Positions 31,546 to 38,979 of a stretch of 38,979 nucleotides of DNA are shown here, piece after piece (the stretch's first letter is position 1; the number at the start of each line of letters is the position of its first letter). The translations under genes and the position numbers were made by a program. The stretch covers positions 1-38,979 of the forward strand of contig NZ_JACMOO010000301.1 of assembly GCF_014377975.1 (NCBI RefSeq), in the 5' to 3' direction. Source of the stretch: Ferruginibacter sp. (GTDB lineage: Bacteria; Bacteroidota; Bacteroidia; Chitinophagales; Chitinophagaceae). Below the pieces are notes generated by a model, which worked only from the letters and a program-made list of their open reading frames with translations, did not search any database and was not told the DNA's origin.

Positions 31546-32703
31546 ATGTCAGTAAGTAATGCCAAAAGAATCTTATTTATTGACCGGGATGGTACGCTGA
31601 TAAAAGAAGCGCCACCAACCTATCAACTGGATTCTTTTTCGAAACTGGAATTTTATCCCAACATGTTTTATTACATGCGTAAGATAGCCACCGAACTGGA
31701 TTATGAGTTGGTGATGGTAACGAACCAGGATGGATTGGGAACAGCTTCTTTTCCGGAGGGTAGTTTTTGGCCGGTACAAAATTTTGTAATGACCAACCTT
31801 GCCAATGAGGCCATTCATTTTTCGGAAGTTTTTATTGACAGAACCTTTCCTGCAGACAATGCACCTACCCGTAAACCTGCAACAGGGATGCTGAAACAAT
31901 ACATCAGTAACCAGGCGTATGATCTTATTAATTCATTCGTAATTGGCGATAGGATTACGGATATGCAACTAGCAAAAAACCTGCATTGTAAAGGCATTTG
32001 GCTTAATATTGATGCAACGCTTGGTGCATCCGAAATTAAGGATACTGTTGATGAATTAAAAAATGAAACCATCGTTTTAGAAACTCCTGATTGGGAGGCT
32101 ATTTATAATTATTTAAAATTACCTCCACGAAAAGTTATACATCATCGTAATACGAATGAAACAAAAATAACGGTGGAAGTAAATCTTGATGGAACAGGAA
32201 AAGCAGTTATCAATACCGGACTCGCTTTTTTTGATCACATGCTGGATCAGCTTGCAAGACATGGTAACATGGATTTAAATATTGAATGCCGGGGCGACCT
32301 GCACATTGATGAACACCATAGCATTGAAGATACCGGAATAGCGCTGGGAGAAGCCATTGCAATGGCTTTAGGAAATAAACGCGGGATAGAAAGGTATGGT
32401 TTTTTATTGCCGATGGATGATTGCCTTGCCCAGGTTGCCATTGATTTTGGTGGGCGTAACTGGATAGAGTGGCAGGCGGATTTTAAAAGAGAAAAAATTG
32501 GAGAAATGCCAACAGAAATGTTTTTTCATTTCTTTAAATCTTTCAGTGATGCTGCCAAATGTAACGTAAACATTAAAGCCGAAGGGGAGAATGAACACCA
32601 TAAAATTGAAGCGGTATTTAAAGGTTTTGCCAAGGCAATTAAGATGGCTGTAAAAAGGGATATTAATAATAATGCATTACCAACAACCAAAGGTTTGTTA
32701 TAA
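31546..32703 (+). CDS. hisB: Bifunctional histidinol-phosphatase / imidazoleglycerol-phosphate dehydratase
   Basis: 385 residues. The HAD-type phosphatase half (about 1-165) has the nucleophile motif FIDRDGTLI (Asp13, Asp15), VTNQDGLG and [10 protein letters not shown]. The dehydratase half (about 195-385) has [33 protein letters not shown] and [18 protein letters not shown], the two His-rich metal sites. The fusion is like E. coli HisB. In the phosphatase half the CPHLPADECDCRKP zinc loop of E. coli is replaced by [15 protein letters not shown], so the structural zinc site is missing. It catalyses steps seven and nine. Confidence 0.97.
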   Translation: MSVSNAKRILFIDRDGTLIKEAPPTYQLDSFSKLEFYPNMFYYMRKIATELDYELVMVTNQDGLGTASFPEGSFWPVQNFVMTNLANEAIHFSEVFIDRTFPADNAPTRKPATGMLKQYISNQAYDLINSFVIGDRITDMQLAKNLHCKGIWLNIDATLGASEIKDTVDELKNETIVLETPDWEAIYNYLKLPPRKVIHHRNTNETKITVEVNLDGTGKAVINTGLAFFDHMLDQLARHGNMDLNIECRGDLHIDEHHSIEDTGIALGEAIAMALGNKRGIERYGFLLPMDDCLAQVAIDFGGRNWIEWQADFKREKIGEMPTEMFFHFFKSFSDAAKCNVNIKAEGENEHHKIEAVFKGFAKAIKMAVKRDINNNALPTTKGLL

Positions 32704-32782
32704 AGTAAAAGGATAGAAGTAAACAAATAAATTAAAAAAGCCTTAAAACATTGGAGTAAAATCCATCTTTTGGGATAGGGGT

Positions 32783-33367
32783 ATGATAGCAATAGTAAAA
32801 TACAATGCGGGCAATGTACAAAGCGTTCAATATGCTTTGCAGCGAATAGGGGTAGAATCTGTTGTTACCGATAATTTTGATAGCATTCGCCAGGCAGACA
32901 AAGTAATTTTTCCTGGTGTGGGTCATGCACAATCTGCCATGCAATATCTTAGGGAAACAGGTTTGGATACATTACTGCTTTCTTTACAACAACCGGTATT
33001 GGGTATTTGTCTCGGTCTGCAGTTACTGTGTAAACATTCGCAGGAAGGCGATACCAATTGCCTGGGTATCTTTGATACAGAAGTAAAACTATTTTCATCT
33101 CCTGCATTAAAAGTGCCGCAGATTGGCTGGAACAATATTTACGGTTATAAATCAGTGTTGTTTAATGAATTACCTGAGCAGTCATTTATGTACACCGTGC
33201 ACAGTTACTATGCCGCGTTAAGTGACGAAACCGTTGCTACCACTGAATATATTTTGCCCTTTAGTGCGGCGTTGCAAAAAAATAATTTTTATGCAGTGCA
33301 GTTTCATCCTGAAAAATCTGGTACTGCCGGCGAAACAATTTTAAAAAATTTTATACGGATACCATGA
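32783..33367 (+). CDS. hisH: Imidazole glycerol phosphate synthase, glutaminase subunit
   Basis: 194 residues, class I glutamine amidotransferase. The catalytic triad is Cys76 (GICLGLQLL), His175 and Glu177 (YAVQFHPEKSG); the oxyanion strand IFPGVGH is present. It supplies ammonia to HisF. Start MIAIVKYNAGNVQSV follows 79 bases of gene-free sequence after hisB, the largest intra-operon gap; no promoter or terminator is evident in it. Its TGA overlaps the hisA ATG by four bases (ATGA). Confidence 0.97.
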   Translation: MIAIVKYNAGNVQSVQYALQRIGVESVVTDNFDSIRQADKVIFPGVGHAQSAMQYLRETGLDTLLLSLQQPVLGICLGLQLLCKHSQEGDTNCLGIFDTEVKLFSSPALKVPQIGWNNIYGYKSVLFNELPEQSFMYTVHSYYAALSDETVATTEYILPFSAALQKNNFYAVQFHPEKSGTAGETILKNFIRIP

Positions 33368-34080
33368 CTATAATTCCTGCCATTGATATCATTAACGGGA
33401 AATGCGTTCGGCTTACAAAGGGCGATTATGCGCAACAAAAAGTGTACAACGAAAACCCGGTAGAAGTAGCCAAACAGTTTGTGGATGCAGGATTGCAGCG
33501 GGTACACATTGTAGACCTGGATGGTGCAAAAGCGGGTAAAATTGTTAACCTTGCTGTGCTGGAAGCAATTGCTTCTGCAACCAGCCTGGTGATAGATTAT
33601 GGTGGTGGTATAAAAAATATAAACGATGTTGGGAGCATTTTTAATGCCGGAGCATCCATTGCAACCATCGGAAGCCTGGCAGTAAAACATCCTGAATTAC
33701 TGGAAGAATGGTTGATGGAATTTGGTGCTGATAAGTTTTTAATTGGGGCAGATGTTTTGGAAGAGAAGATAAAAATAGGTGGCTGGCTGGAAGACGGGGG
33801 CATTGATATTTTTAGTTTTATTGGTAAGATGATTGGCTTGGGAGTTATCAATATTTTTTGTACCGATATATCAAAGGATGGTGCAATGGAAGGACCCTCT
33901 ATAAACCTCTACAAACAGATTAAAGAATACCATCCTGAAATAAACCTGATTGCAAGCGGAGGTGTAACCACCATGGATGATGTAATAGAATTAAAAACGA
34001 TCGGCTGTAGCGGAGCCATTATTGGCAAAGCGATTTATGAAGGAAATATTTCTTTACAACAACTTTTAAGTATCAATTAA
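33364..34080 (+). CDS. hisA: Phosphoribosylformimino-5-aminoimidazole carboxamide ribotide isomerase
   Basis: 238 residues, (beta/alpha)8 barrel performing the Amadori isomerisation of ProFAR. Asp8 (IPAIDIINGKCVRL) is the catalytic base and the matching acid is the Asp of FCTDISKDGAMEGP; phosphate loops YGGGI and ASGGVTT are intact. Four-base overlap with hisH, and its TAA directly precedes the hisF ATG, so the three genes look translationally coupled. Confidence 0.97.
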   Translation: MTIIPAIDIINGKCVRLTKGDYAQQKVYNENPVEVAKQFVDAGLQRVHIVDLDGAKAGKIVNLAVLEAIASATSLVIDYGGGIKNINDVGSIFNAGASIATIGSLAVKHPELLEEWLMEFGADKFLIGADVLEEKIKIGGWLEDGGIDIFSFIGKMIGLGVINIFCTDISKDGAMEGPSINLYKQIKEYHPEINLIASGGVTTMDDVIELKTIGCSGAIIGKAIYEGNISLQQLLSIN

Positions 34081-34839
34081 ATGCTTACAAAAAGAATTAT
34101 ACCCTGCCTGGATATTAAGGATGGACGTACCGTGAAGGGGGTAAATTTTGAAAATATACGTGATGCAGGAGACCCTGTGGAACTCGCATTATTGTATTCT
34201 CAACAGGGCGCAGATGAATTGGTTTTTTTAGATATTACAGCCACCGTTGAAAAACGGAAAACTTTGATTGAACTGGTAAAAAAAATTGCCGCTAATATCA
34301 ATATTCCTTTTACTGTAGGTGGTGGAATCAGCACAGTGGAAGATGTGGCAATATTGCTGCAACATGGCGCTGATAAGGTTTCTATCAACACAGCAGCTTA
34401 TAAAAATCCTGCATTGATAAAAGATTTGAGCAATCGTTTTGGCAGTCAGTGTGTGGTACTGGCCATTGATACAAAAAAAGAAGCCGATAGACAATGGTAT
34501 GTTTATCTAAATGGCGGCAGAACGAAAACTGATACCAAAACAATTGATTGGGCAAAGCAAGCGGTGGTCCTTGGAGCAGGAGAAATATTATTAACTTCAA
34601 TGAACAATGATGGCACCAAGGCAGGCTTTGCTGTTGACATTACTTTGCTGTTATCTGCTGAACTGCCTGTTCCCGTAATTGCTTCTGGTGGTGCAGGTAC
34701 CATGGAACATTTTAAAGAAATATTTCAGGCTGGAAATGCGGATGCGGCACTGGCTGCAAGCATTTTTCATTATAAGGAAATTGAGATTCCCGCTTTAAAG
34801 AAATACCTGGCAACACAAAATATCAGTATCCGGTTATGA
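34081..34839 (+). CDS. hisF: Imidazole glycerol phosphate synthase, cyclase subunit
   Basis: 252 residues. Half-barrel-duplicated paralogue of HisA that closes the imidazole ring using ammonia from HisH. Catalytic Asp11 ([17 protein letters not shown]) and Asp130 ([10 protein letters not shown]) are present, with the phosphate sites TVGGGIST and ASGGAGT. Begins immediately after the hisA stop and ends in TGA overlapping a further ATG (34836), which opens the small frameshifted gene described below. Confidence 0.98.
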   Translation: MLTKRIIPCLDIKDGRTVKGVNFENIRDAGDPVELALLYSQQGADELVFLDITATVEKRKTLIELVKKIAANINIPFTVGGGISTVEDVAILLQHGADKVSINTAAYKNPALIKDLSNRFGSQCVVLAIDTKKEADRQWYVYLNGGRTKTDTKTIDWAKQAVVLGAGEILLTSMNNDGTKAGFAVDITLLLSAELPVPVIASGGAGTMEHFKEIFQAGNADAALAASIFHYKEIEIPALKKYLATQNISIRL

Positions 34840-35026
34840 AAATGTTTGTCTTTTTTATTGAATTGGGTGCTATTGTATTAATTAGTTTTTTACATAAATA
34901 CGCAACTTGCAGGCAGGCCGGAATGATAACAAAAGCCAATGGTTATACAAAAGAACAGAAGAATTAATTGAAGAATTGAAAAAGGATAATCCTAAACAAA
35001 ATAATATAATTACAGATGACCATTGA
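34836..35026 (+). pseudogene. Small membrane-protein gene between hisF and hisIE, apparently frameshifted
   Basis: An ATG overlapping the hisF stop (ATGA) starts a 43-codon frame with a clear membrane helix ([19 protein letters not shown], then HK) that ends at TAA 34965-34967. In the -1 frame, open from 34898, the sequence continues RNDNKSQWLYKRTEELIEEL and KKDNPKQNN, charged, helical and protein-like, ending at TGA 35024-35026 inside hisIE. Joined by one missing base between about 34898 and 34964, the two halves make a protein of about 62-63 residues with one membrane helix and a coiled-coil tail, overlapping hisF by 4 and hisIE by 11 bases, like an operon gene. Causes could be mutation, sequencing error or recoding. 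Function unknown. Confidence 0.5.
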
Positions 35027-35615
35027 TTTTTCAAAATACGCTGATGGCCTTGTACCTGCCATCATTCAGGATGCTGCTACAGCCAAAGTGCTGATGCTTG
35101 GATTTATGAATGAAGAAGCGTTGTTAAAAACAAAGGAGTTGCAAAAAGTTACTTTTTATAGCAGGAGCAAAAACAGGTTGTGGACAAAAGGAGAGCAAAG
35201 TGGTAATTTTCTTTTATTGAAGTCTATAAGTGTGGATTGTGATAACGATACCTTGCTGATAAAAGCTGATCCTGTCGGGCCTGTTTGCCATAGCGGAGCC
35301 GATACCTGTTTCAATGAAATAAATAGAAGCATTCATTTTTTATCTGAGTTGGAAAATATTATTGCAGATAGAAAAAACAATCCCTCCGATCAGTCGTACA
35401 CATCATCCTTGTTTAAAAAAGGTATCAATAAAGTTGCCCAGAAGGTGGGCGAAGAAGCGATAGAATTAGTGATTGAAGCCAAAGATGATAATGCTGATTT
35501 GTTTAAAGATGAAGCGGCTGATTTATTGTTTCACTACCTTATTTTATTGCATGCAAAAGGATTTGTTTTACAGGACGTAATTGGTGTTTTACAGAAAAGA
35601 CATAGAATGGATTAA
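35016..35615 (+). CDS. hisI: Bifunctional phosphoribosyl-AMP cyclohydrolase / phosphoribosyl-ATP pyrophosphatase
   Basis: 199 residues, the HisI-HisE fusion (HisIE) catalysing steps two and three. HisI half (1-105): Mg ligands Asp74, Asp76, Asp78 and zinc ligand Cys75 in VDCDNDTLL, with Cys91 and Cys98 in GPVCHSGADTCF. HisE half (about 115-199): SSLFKKGINKVAQKVGEEAIELVIEA and DEAADLLFHYLILL, the MazG-like all-alpha fold with its acidic metal sites. Last gene of the operon. Its start codon lies within the end of the preceding small frame. Confidence 0.97.
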   Translation: MTIDFSKYADGLVPAIIQDAATAKVLMLGFMNEEALLKTKELQKVTFYSRSKNRLWTKGEQSGNFLLLKSISVDCDNDTLLIKADPVGPVCHSGADTCFNEINRSIHFLSELENIIADRKNNPSDQSYTSSLFKKGINKVAQKVGEEAIELVIEAKDDNADLFKDEAADLLFHYLILLHAKGFVLQDVIGVLQKRHRMD

Positions 35616-35837
35616 GGCAGGCAACAGGAAATTAAACGTTGTCTGTTTTCTTTCATTTATAGTGGCGTGCTTTAGTTTTAAATCAGCTGGCTTGTCTGAC
35701 CAACCATGTTTCTTTCATTAATAAGTAGTCACGCAAAAAATGAATAATTAACTCCTGTCTAACACTATCCTGTTGAGCCCGTGCAAGCAATGGAAGCCTT
35801 TTATTTTAACCTGCCTCACAAATGTTTCGCTAAAAAA
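35616..35837. other. Gene-free interval after the his operon
   Basis: 222 bases between hisIE and the convergent ice-binding-type gene. I see no convincing intrinsic terminator; the best is a 5-bp AACAG/CTGTT pairing near 35625-35655 followed by TTTTCT. There is no ORF with family character. Confidence 0.5.
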
Positions 35838-38837
35838 CTATTTTTTTATTAAAGATGTGTGATAATTAAAATTTTTATCAGATAAAATCAATTCGTATTT
35901 GCCCGGGGGAAAATAATTTTTTATTAAAATATTATGTACTGAATTTCCGCCTGCATGCTCAATTGTACATTGCGCTACAATCCTTCCTTCCATTGAGAAT
36001 ACTTTTATAATGTAACTGCCTTTATCAATATTGTATAAGGCCAGCGAAACCTGGTTGTCTTTTACAATATTATCATATACTACTATATTTTTTTTATTTA
36101 AACCCTTATCAATAAGTTCAGTTACAATTAAACTGTAAATATATTTTCCTTGTAGGTCTATAGATTTTATACGGTAATAATGCAACCCATCTGCAACATA
36201 TTTGTCCATCCAGGAATAAGTTTGTGCGCCCCCGTTCTTTGCTTTTGCATTTATTGAAAATGCTTTTGTAAAATTAATTCCATCAGCAGATATTTCCACC
36301 TCATAATTTTTTACCTGTAATTCATTTTCGGTTTTCCATTCTACTACTATATCTTTTGAAAGCCTGTGTGCTTTTAAGGATAAAAAATTAACAGGTAAAA
36401 CCGTAATATCCTGCCTAAATACAACACTAAAACGATTTACAGCATAGGATGCAGTATCGTTATTAATCGTAAAAACTATATTAGTAATTCCATCTAAATT
36501 TATCGATGTATCTTTTTGGACCCCTAAATATTTATCTTTTACCAATGCATGTAATCCGGTTTTATTCATCCCTTCAGCAGTTATTTGTAATTTATATGTT
36601 TGCTTTTTTAGCTTATATAAATTTAAAAATGTGGTATCGTTTTCTGTAATGGTTTTTCTTCTTTCAATTGCGAGGTCTTTTTCTTCTCTACCTATGCCAA
36701 TGTTTTCAGCAGAAATGTATAGTTTTTTTGCATCATTTTTATCAACTACGTTTAAATTCGCATCATTATAAGTGGTTAACACTCCATCGGATAACGAGGC
36801 TGCTCCTGCAGAATTAATGGCAAATAAATCAATCCTCATTTTTTTACTTTTAGTTGCAGTTATATCCCGAAATATAAAATCGCTGCCTCCTGCAAATTTA
36901 TTTATTTCGTTAAAACCAAGCGTACCTGCATTAATCCCATCACTTGTTTCAACAAAAAAAGCTTCGCCGTTTTGAATATATTGGCTAACTCCGGCGCTTG
37001 CTGCCGAAGTTTTATCATACACTGCATCAACACTATTCCATATTAAGGTTATATAACCTCCAACACCGCTGGCTCCATTTATTTTGGGATCCCAAACATA
37101 AATTTTATCATTTACATTATTTTTTGTTAAAGCATGAAAATCTATTGCCGAAGGATATGGATTTCCGACAAATGTGGCACCACCCGCATTTACGTTTACC
37201 ATAGTACTACCCGTAAAAATTTGTCCTTTCATCCTTAGTGTTGTAGGCGTAAGTGCCCCGGAAATACCTTGTGATAATTGAGTGCTTCTATCTCCACGGA
37301 TAAATAAAAAATAAGCAGGGTAGGAAGCTATGGAGATATTTTTACCGGTACTGGCAGGAATAGAATTGAATGTATGTGTTATACTATTATAAATTTTTAT
37401 GGAAGGATTACTGTTTACACCCTGATCAAAACCATGAGCAGTTAAGCCCCCTGTAATTTGTACTCCATAGCCCGGGTTAGGGTTGGCTGTCGAGTTTCCT
37501 CCAACTCCTTCCTGCCAGGCCGTGTTTATTGTGGGCGCCCCTGTGGCAGTGATTGGCACGGATAGTAAGCGCCATGCCCGGTCGGCCGATATATACCTTT
37601 CTATCGTGGTTTTTCCAATAACGGTATTACCACTATTAATTCCTCCATTGGTAATATCTGCCAATCTTGCAGTACCATTAACCGTCGATCTGAAAGTTAA
37701 GCTGTCACCGGTAAAGAGACTATCATTATTATTTCCAAAAGATAGTGTACCTGTTAAATTTAAAGCTCCGGTAAGTGTTACTGTATTACTAATAATAAGA
37801 TTATAAATATTATTATTAAAAAAGGTATTTGATGAGATGGTTTGAGCTGATATGCCATTCATTTCTATAGTACCTTCTGATACATCCAATATTCCCTGAT
37901 TAGTAATTTCGCCCCCAATTTTAAGCGTTGATCCTTTTATAGTTAAAGAAGCGCCACTATTGATGGTGATGGTTTGTACGGTATCTATGACTGAAATTAA
38001 AATCGGGTAATTCAAGCGGCCGGCAGGTATGGTAATTTTAGTAGCAGCTGTTGGAATAATTTGGTTATTCCAATTGTCAGCCAAATTCCAGTCTGCATTA
38101 GTATTACCTACCCAGCTGGTTGCAATATAATCACTACATTGAGCTGGTATAGATACACTAACAGCATCAACAGTAACAGCTCCGTTAGTAGTATAACCTC
38201 TGCCAATAAGGGTAGAGCCTGTATTCATTTTTACAGCACCATTGTAAGAAATAAAAGTACCCTGCATGTTACTATATGCACCAAAAGTTACTGCACCTTC
38301 AATTACCCATGCAACATTACAGGCAGAAGCTCCATTTATAAGGATAATTTTAGCATAATCGCCGGTAGTAAAAGCGCCGGCAGATGATTTAAAAATAAAA
38401 ACTGAATTGGTATTATTTTGCCCATCCAATGTTAAAGTGCCTGCTATTGAAACAGCACCGGCTAAACTATACACACCCGGCCCCAACACTTCGTTACTTC
38501 CAAATGAATTTGCATGGGTACCTACTGTTGTAACCGTATTTTTCATTTGAAAATACGCAGTGAGTAAATCTTTAGCAGCCTGGCTGGTTAATGCATCGGC
38601 ATCGTGCATTTGACCGCTTAGTGTGGAATTTTCGAAGCCACTGATTGCACCATCACCGGTACCCATATCTCCCCCATTAATATGCGATGCAGAAGTACCA
38701 TTTAAAACTGCTCCAATAGAAGTGAAAAAAACAAAATTACCTGCTGCTCCAAGGTTGGGAGCCTGCCCGTAGTTTAAATTAGGGAATGAAAATAGTAATA
38801 TCGCTGTAATGAAAGTAAGTAGAAATTTGTTTTTCAT
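35838..38837 (-). CDS. Large secreted ice-binding-type (DUF3494) protein with T9SS C-terminal domain
   Basis: 999 residues from the ATG at 38837 (MKNKFLLTFITAILLFSFPNL; a frame extension to 38864 is less likely). After the signal peptide, about 25-235 is a DUF3494 ice-binding beta-solenoid: LGAAGNFVFFTSIGAVLNGT, GPGVYSLAGAVSIAGTLTLDG, SVFIFKSSAGAFTTGDYAKI, the last hallmark of the family. About 240-400 is Thr/Asn-rich repeat sequence starting WVGNTNADWNLADNWNN. The long middle includes GNPYPSAIDFHAL and FVETSDG, common in Bacteroidota surface proteins. About 825-915 is an Fn3-like module (LPVNFLSLKAHRLSKDIVVEW), and the last 85 residues are a somewhat degenerate T9SS sorting domain (VSLALYNIDKGSYIIKVFSMEG, PPGKYELIL). 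Ice binding or adhesion is inferred from the domain. The 142 bases from here to the window end hold no recognised feature. Confidence 0.88.
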   Translation of the reverse strand: MKNKFLLTFITAILLFSFPNLNYGQAPNLGAAGNFVFFTSIGAVLNGTSASHINGGDMGTGDGAISGFENSTLSGQMHDADALTSQAAKDLLTAYFQMKNTVTTVGTHANSFGSNEVLGPGVYSLAGAVSIAGTLTLDGQNNTNSVFIFKSSAGAFTTGDYAKIILINGASACNVAWVIEGAVTFGAYSNMQGTFISYNGAVKMNTGSTLIGRGYTTNGAVTVDAVSVSIPAQCSDYIATSWVGNTNADWNLADNWNNQIIPTAATKITIPAGRLNYPILISVIDTVQTITINSGASLTIKGSTLKIGGEITNQGILDVSEGTIEMNGISAQTISSNTFFNNNIYNLIISNTVTLTGALNLTGTLSFGNNNDSLFTGDSLTFRSTVNGTARLADITNGGINSGNTVIGKTTIERYISADRAWRLLSVPITATGAPTINTAWQEGVGGNSTANPNPGYGVQITGGLTAHGFDQGVNSNPSIKIYNSITHTFNSIPASTGKNISIASYPAYFLFIRGDRSTQLSQGISGALTPTTLRMKGQIFTGSTMVNVNAGGATFVGNPYPSAIDFHALTKNNVNDKIYVWDPKINGASGVGGYITLIWNSVDAVYDKTSAASAGVSQYIQNGEAFFVETSDGINAGTLGFNEINKFAGGSDFIFRDITATKSKKMRIDLFAINSAGAASLSDGVLTTYNDANLNVVDKNDAKKLYISAENIGIGREEKDLAIERRKTITENDTTFLNLYKLKKQTYKLQITAEGMNKTGLHALVKDKYLGVQKDTSINLDGITNIVFTINNDTASYAVNRFSVVFRQDITVLPVNFLSLKAHRLSKDIVVEWKTENELQVKNYEVEISADGINFTKAFSINAKAKNGGAQTYSWMDKYVADGLHYYRIKSIDLQGKYIYSLIVTELIDKGLNKKNIVVYDNIVKDNQVSLALYNIDKGSYIIKVFSMEGRIVAQCTIEHAGGNSVHNILIKNYFPPGKYELILSDKNFNYHTSLIKK

Positions 38838-38979
38838 TTTTAGGTTTAAGTAGAATAAGCACAAAGTCTTTTTAACACTGGGTAAGAATGTGGTATTTCA
38901 TTCATCAATCGATTTATGATATTATCAAATAGCCATTCTTTCATATTGCGTTTATTAAAACGATAAATGTATTCATCAA

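Noticed and set aside
32704..32782. Internal promoter or terminator between hisB and hisH
   Set aside because: The 79 bases contain neither TAnnTTTG nor a stem with a T tail.
38061..38387. 108-codon plus-strand frame rich in Ser, Thr and Asn
   Set aside because: It is a shadow of the repetitive, Thr/Asn-rich ice-binding-type gene on the other strand.
1..38979. Mobile element, prophage, CRISPR array, defence system or biosynthetic cluster
   Set aside because: No transposase, integrase, terminal repeats, spaced direct repeats, Cas, restriction or large synthase proteins are seen. The content is housekeeping and envelope genes in even base composition.

Overview
The window comes from a Bacteroidota chromosome, most likely family Chitinophagaceae (inference). 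The signs are low GC, secreted proteins with type IX secretion (T9SS) C-terminal domains, TonB receptors with carboxypeptidase-regulatory N-termini, a zinc-free bL31, no Shine-Dalgarno sites, and a repeated TAnnTTTG(C) promoter element upstream of at least a dozen genes. No phage, IS element, CRISPR array or rRNA is visible. No gene-free stretch exceeds 300 bases.

Layout. 1-8.1 kb is envelope: tRNA-Arg(TCT), an OmpA/TSP3 protein, a divergent ABC-F ATPase, a DUF3347 protein, a TonB receptor, and a secreted protein meeting the receptor tail-to-tail with no spacer. 8.2-11.7 kb is translation: thrS, infC, rpmI, rplT, with a 20-codon ORF abutting rpmI. 11.8-17.3 kb carries an arginine-decarboxylase-like enzyme, an unknown exported protein, a small heat-shock protein, a bacilliredoxin and Lgt. 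17.4-28.1 kb carries a second TonB-type receptor, YajQ, rpmE2, a GlmU-like beta-helix protein with tpiA, a 51-residue membrane protein, a DPE2-like 4-alpha-glucanotransferase, a T9SS cargo protein and a dipeptide epimerase.

28.06-35.6 kb is a complete histidine operon, hisG-D-C-B-H-A-F-(small ORF)-IE, covering all ten steps. It is preceded by what reads as a classical ribosome-mediated attenuator: a Bacteroidota promoter, a 19-residue leader peptide with four His codons in six, and three mutually exclusive hairpins ending in a terminator. This is the most interesting item here. Between hisF and hisIE lies an apparently frameshifted small membrane-protein gene that overlaps both neighbours. 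The window ends with a very large secreted ice-binding-type (DUF3494) T9SS protein on the minus strand.

Limits. All calls are by eye from translated motifs and base pairing. Promoters rest on the Bacteroidota -7 consensus, and usually no convincing -33 element could be placed. The two exceptions are thrS and his.
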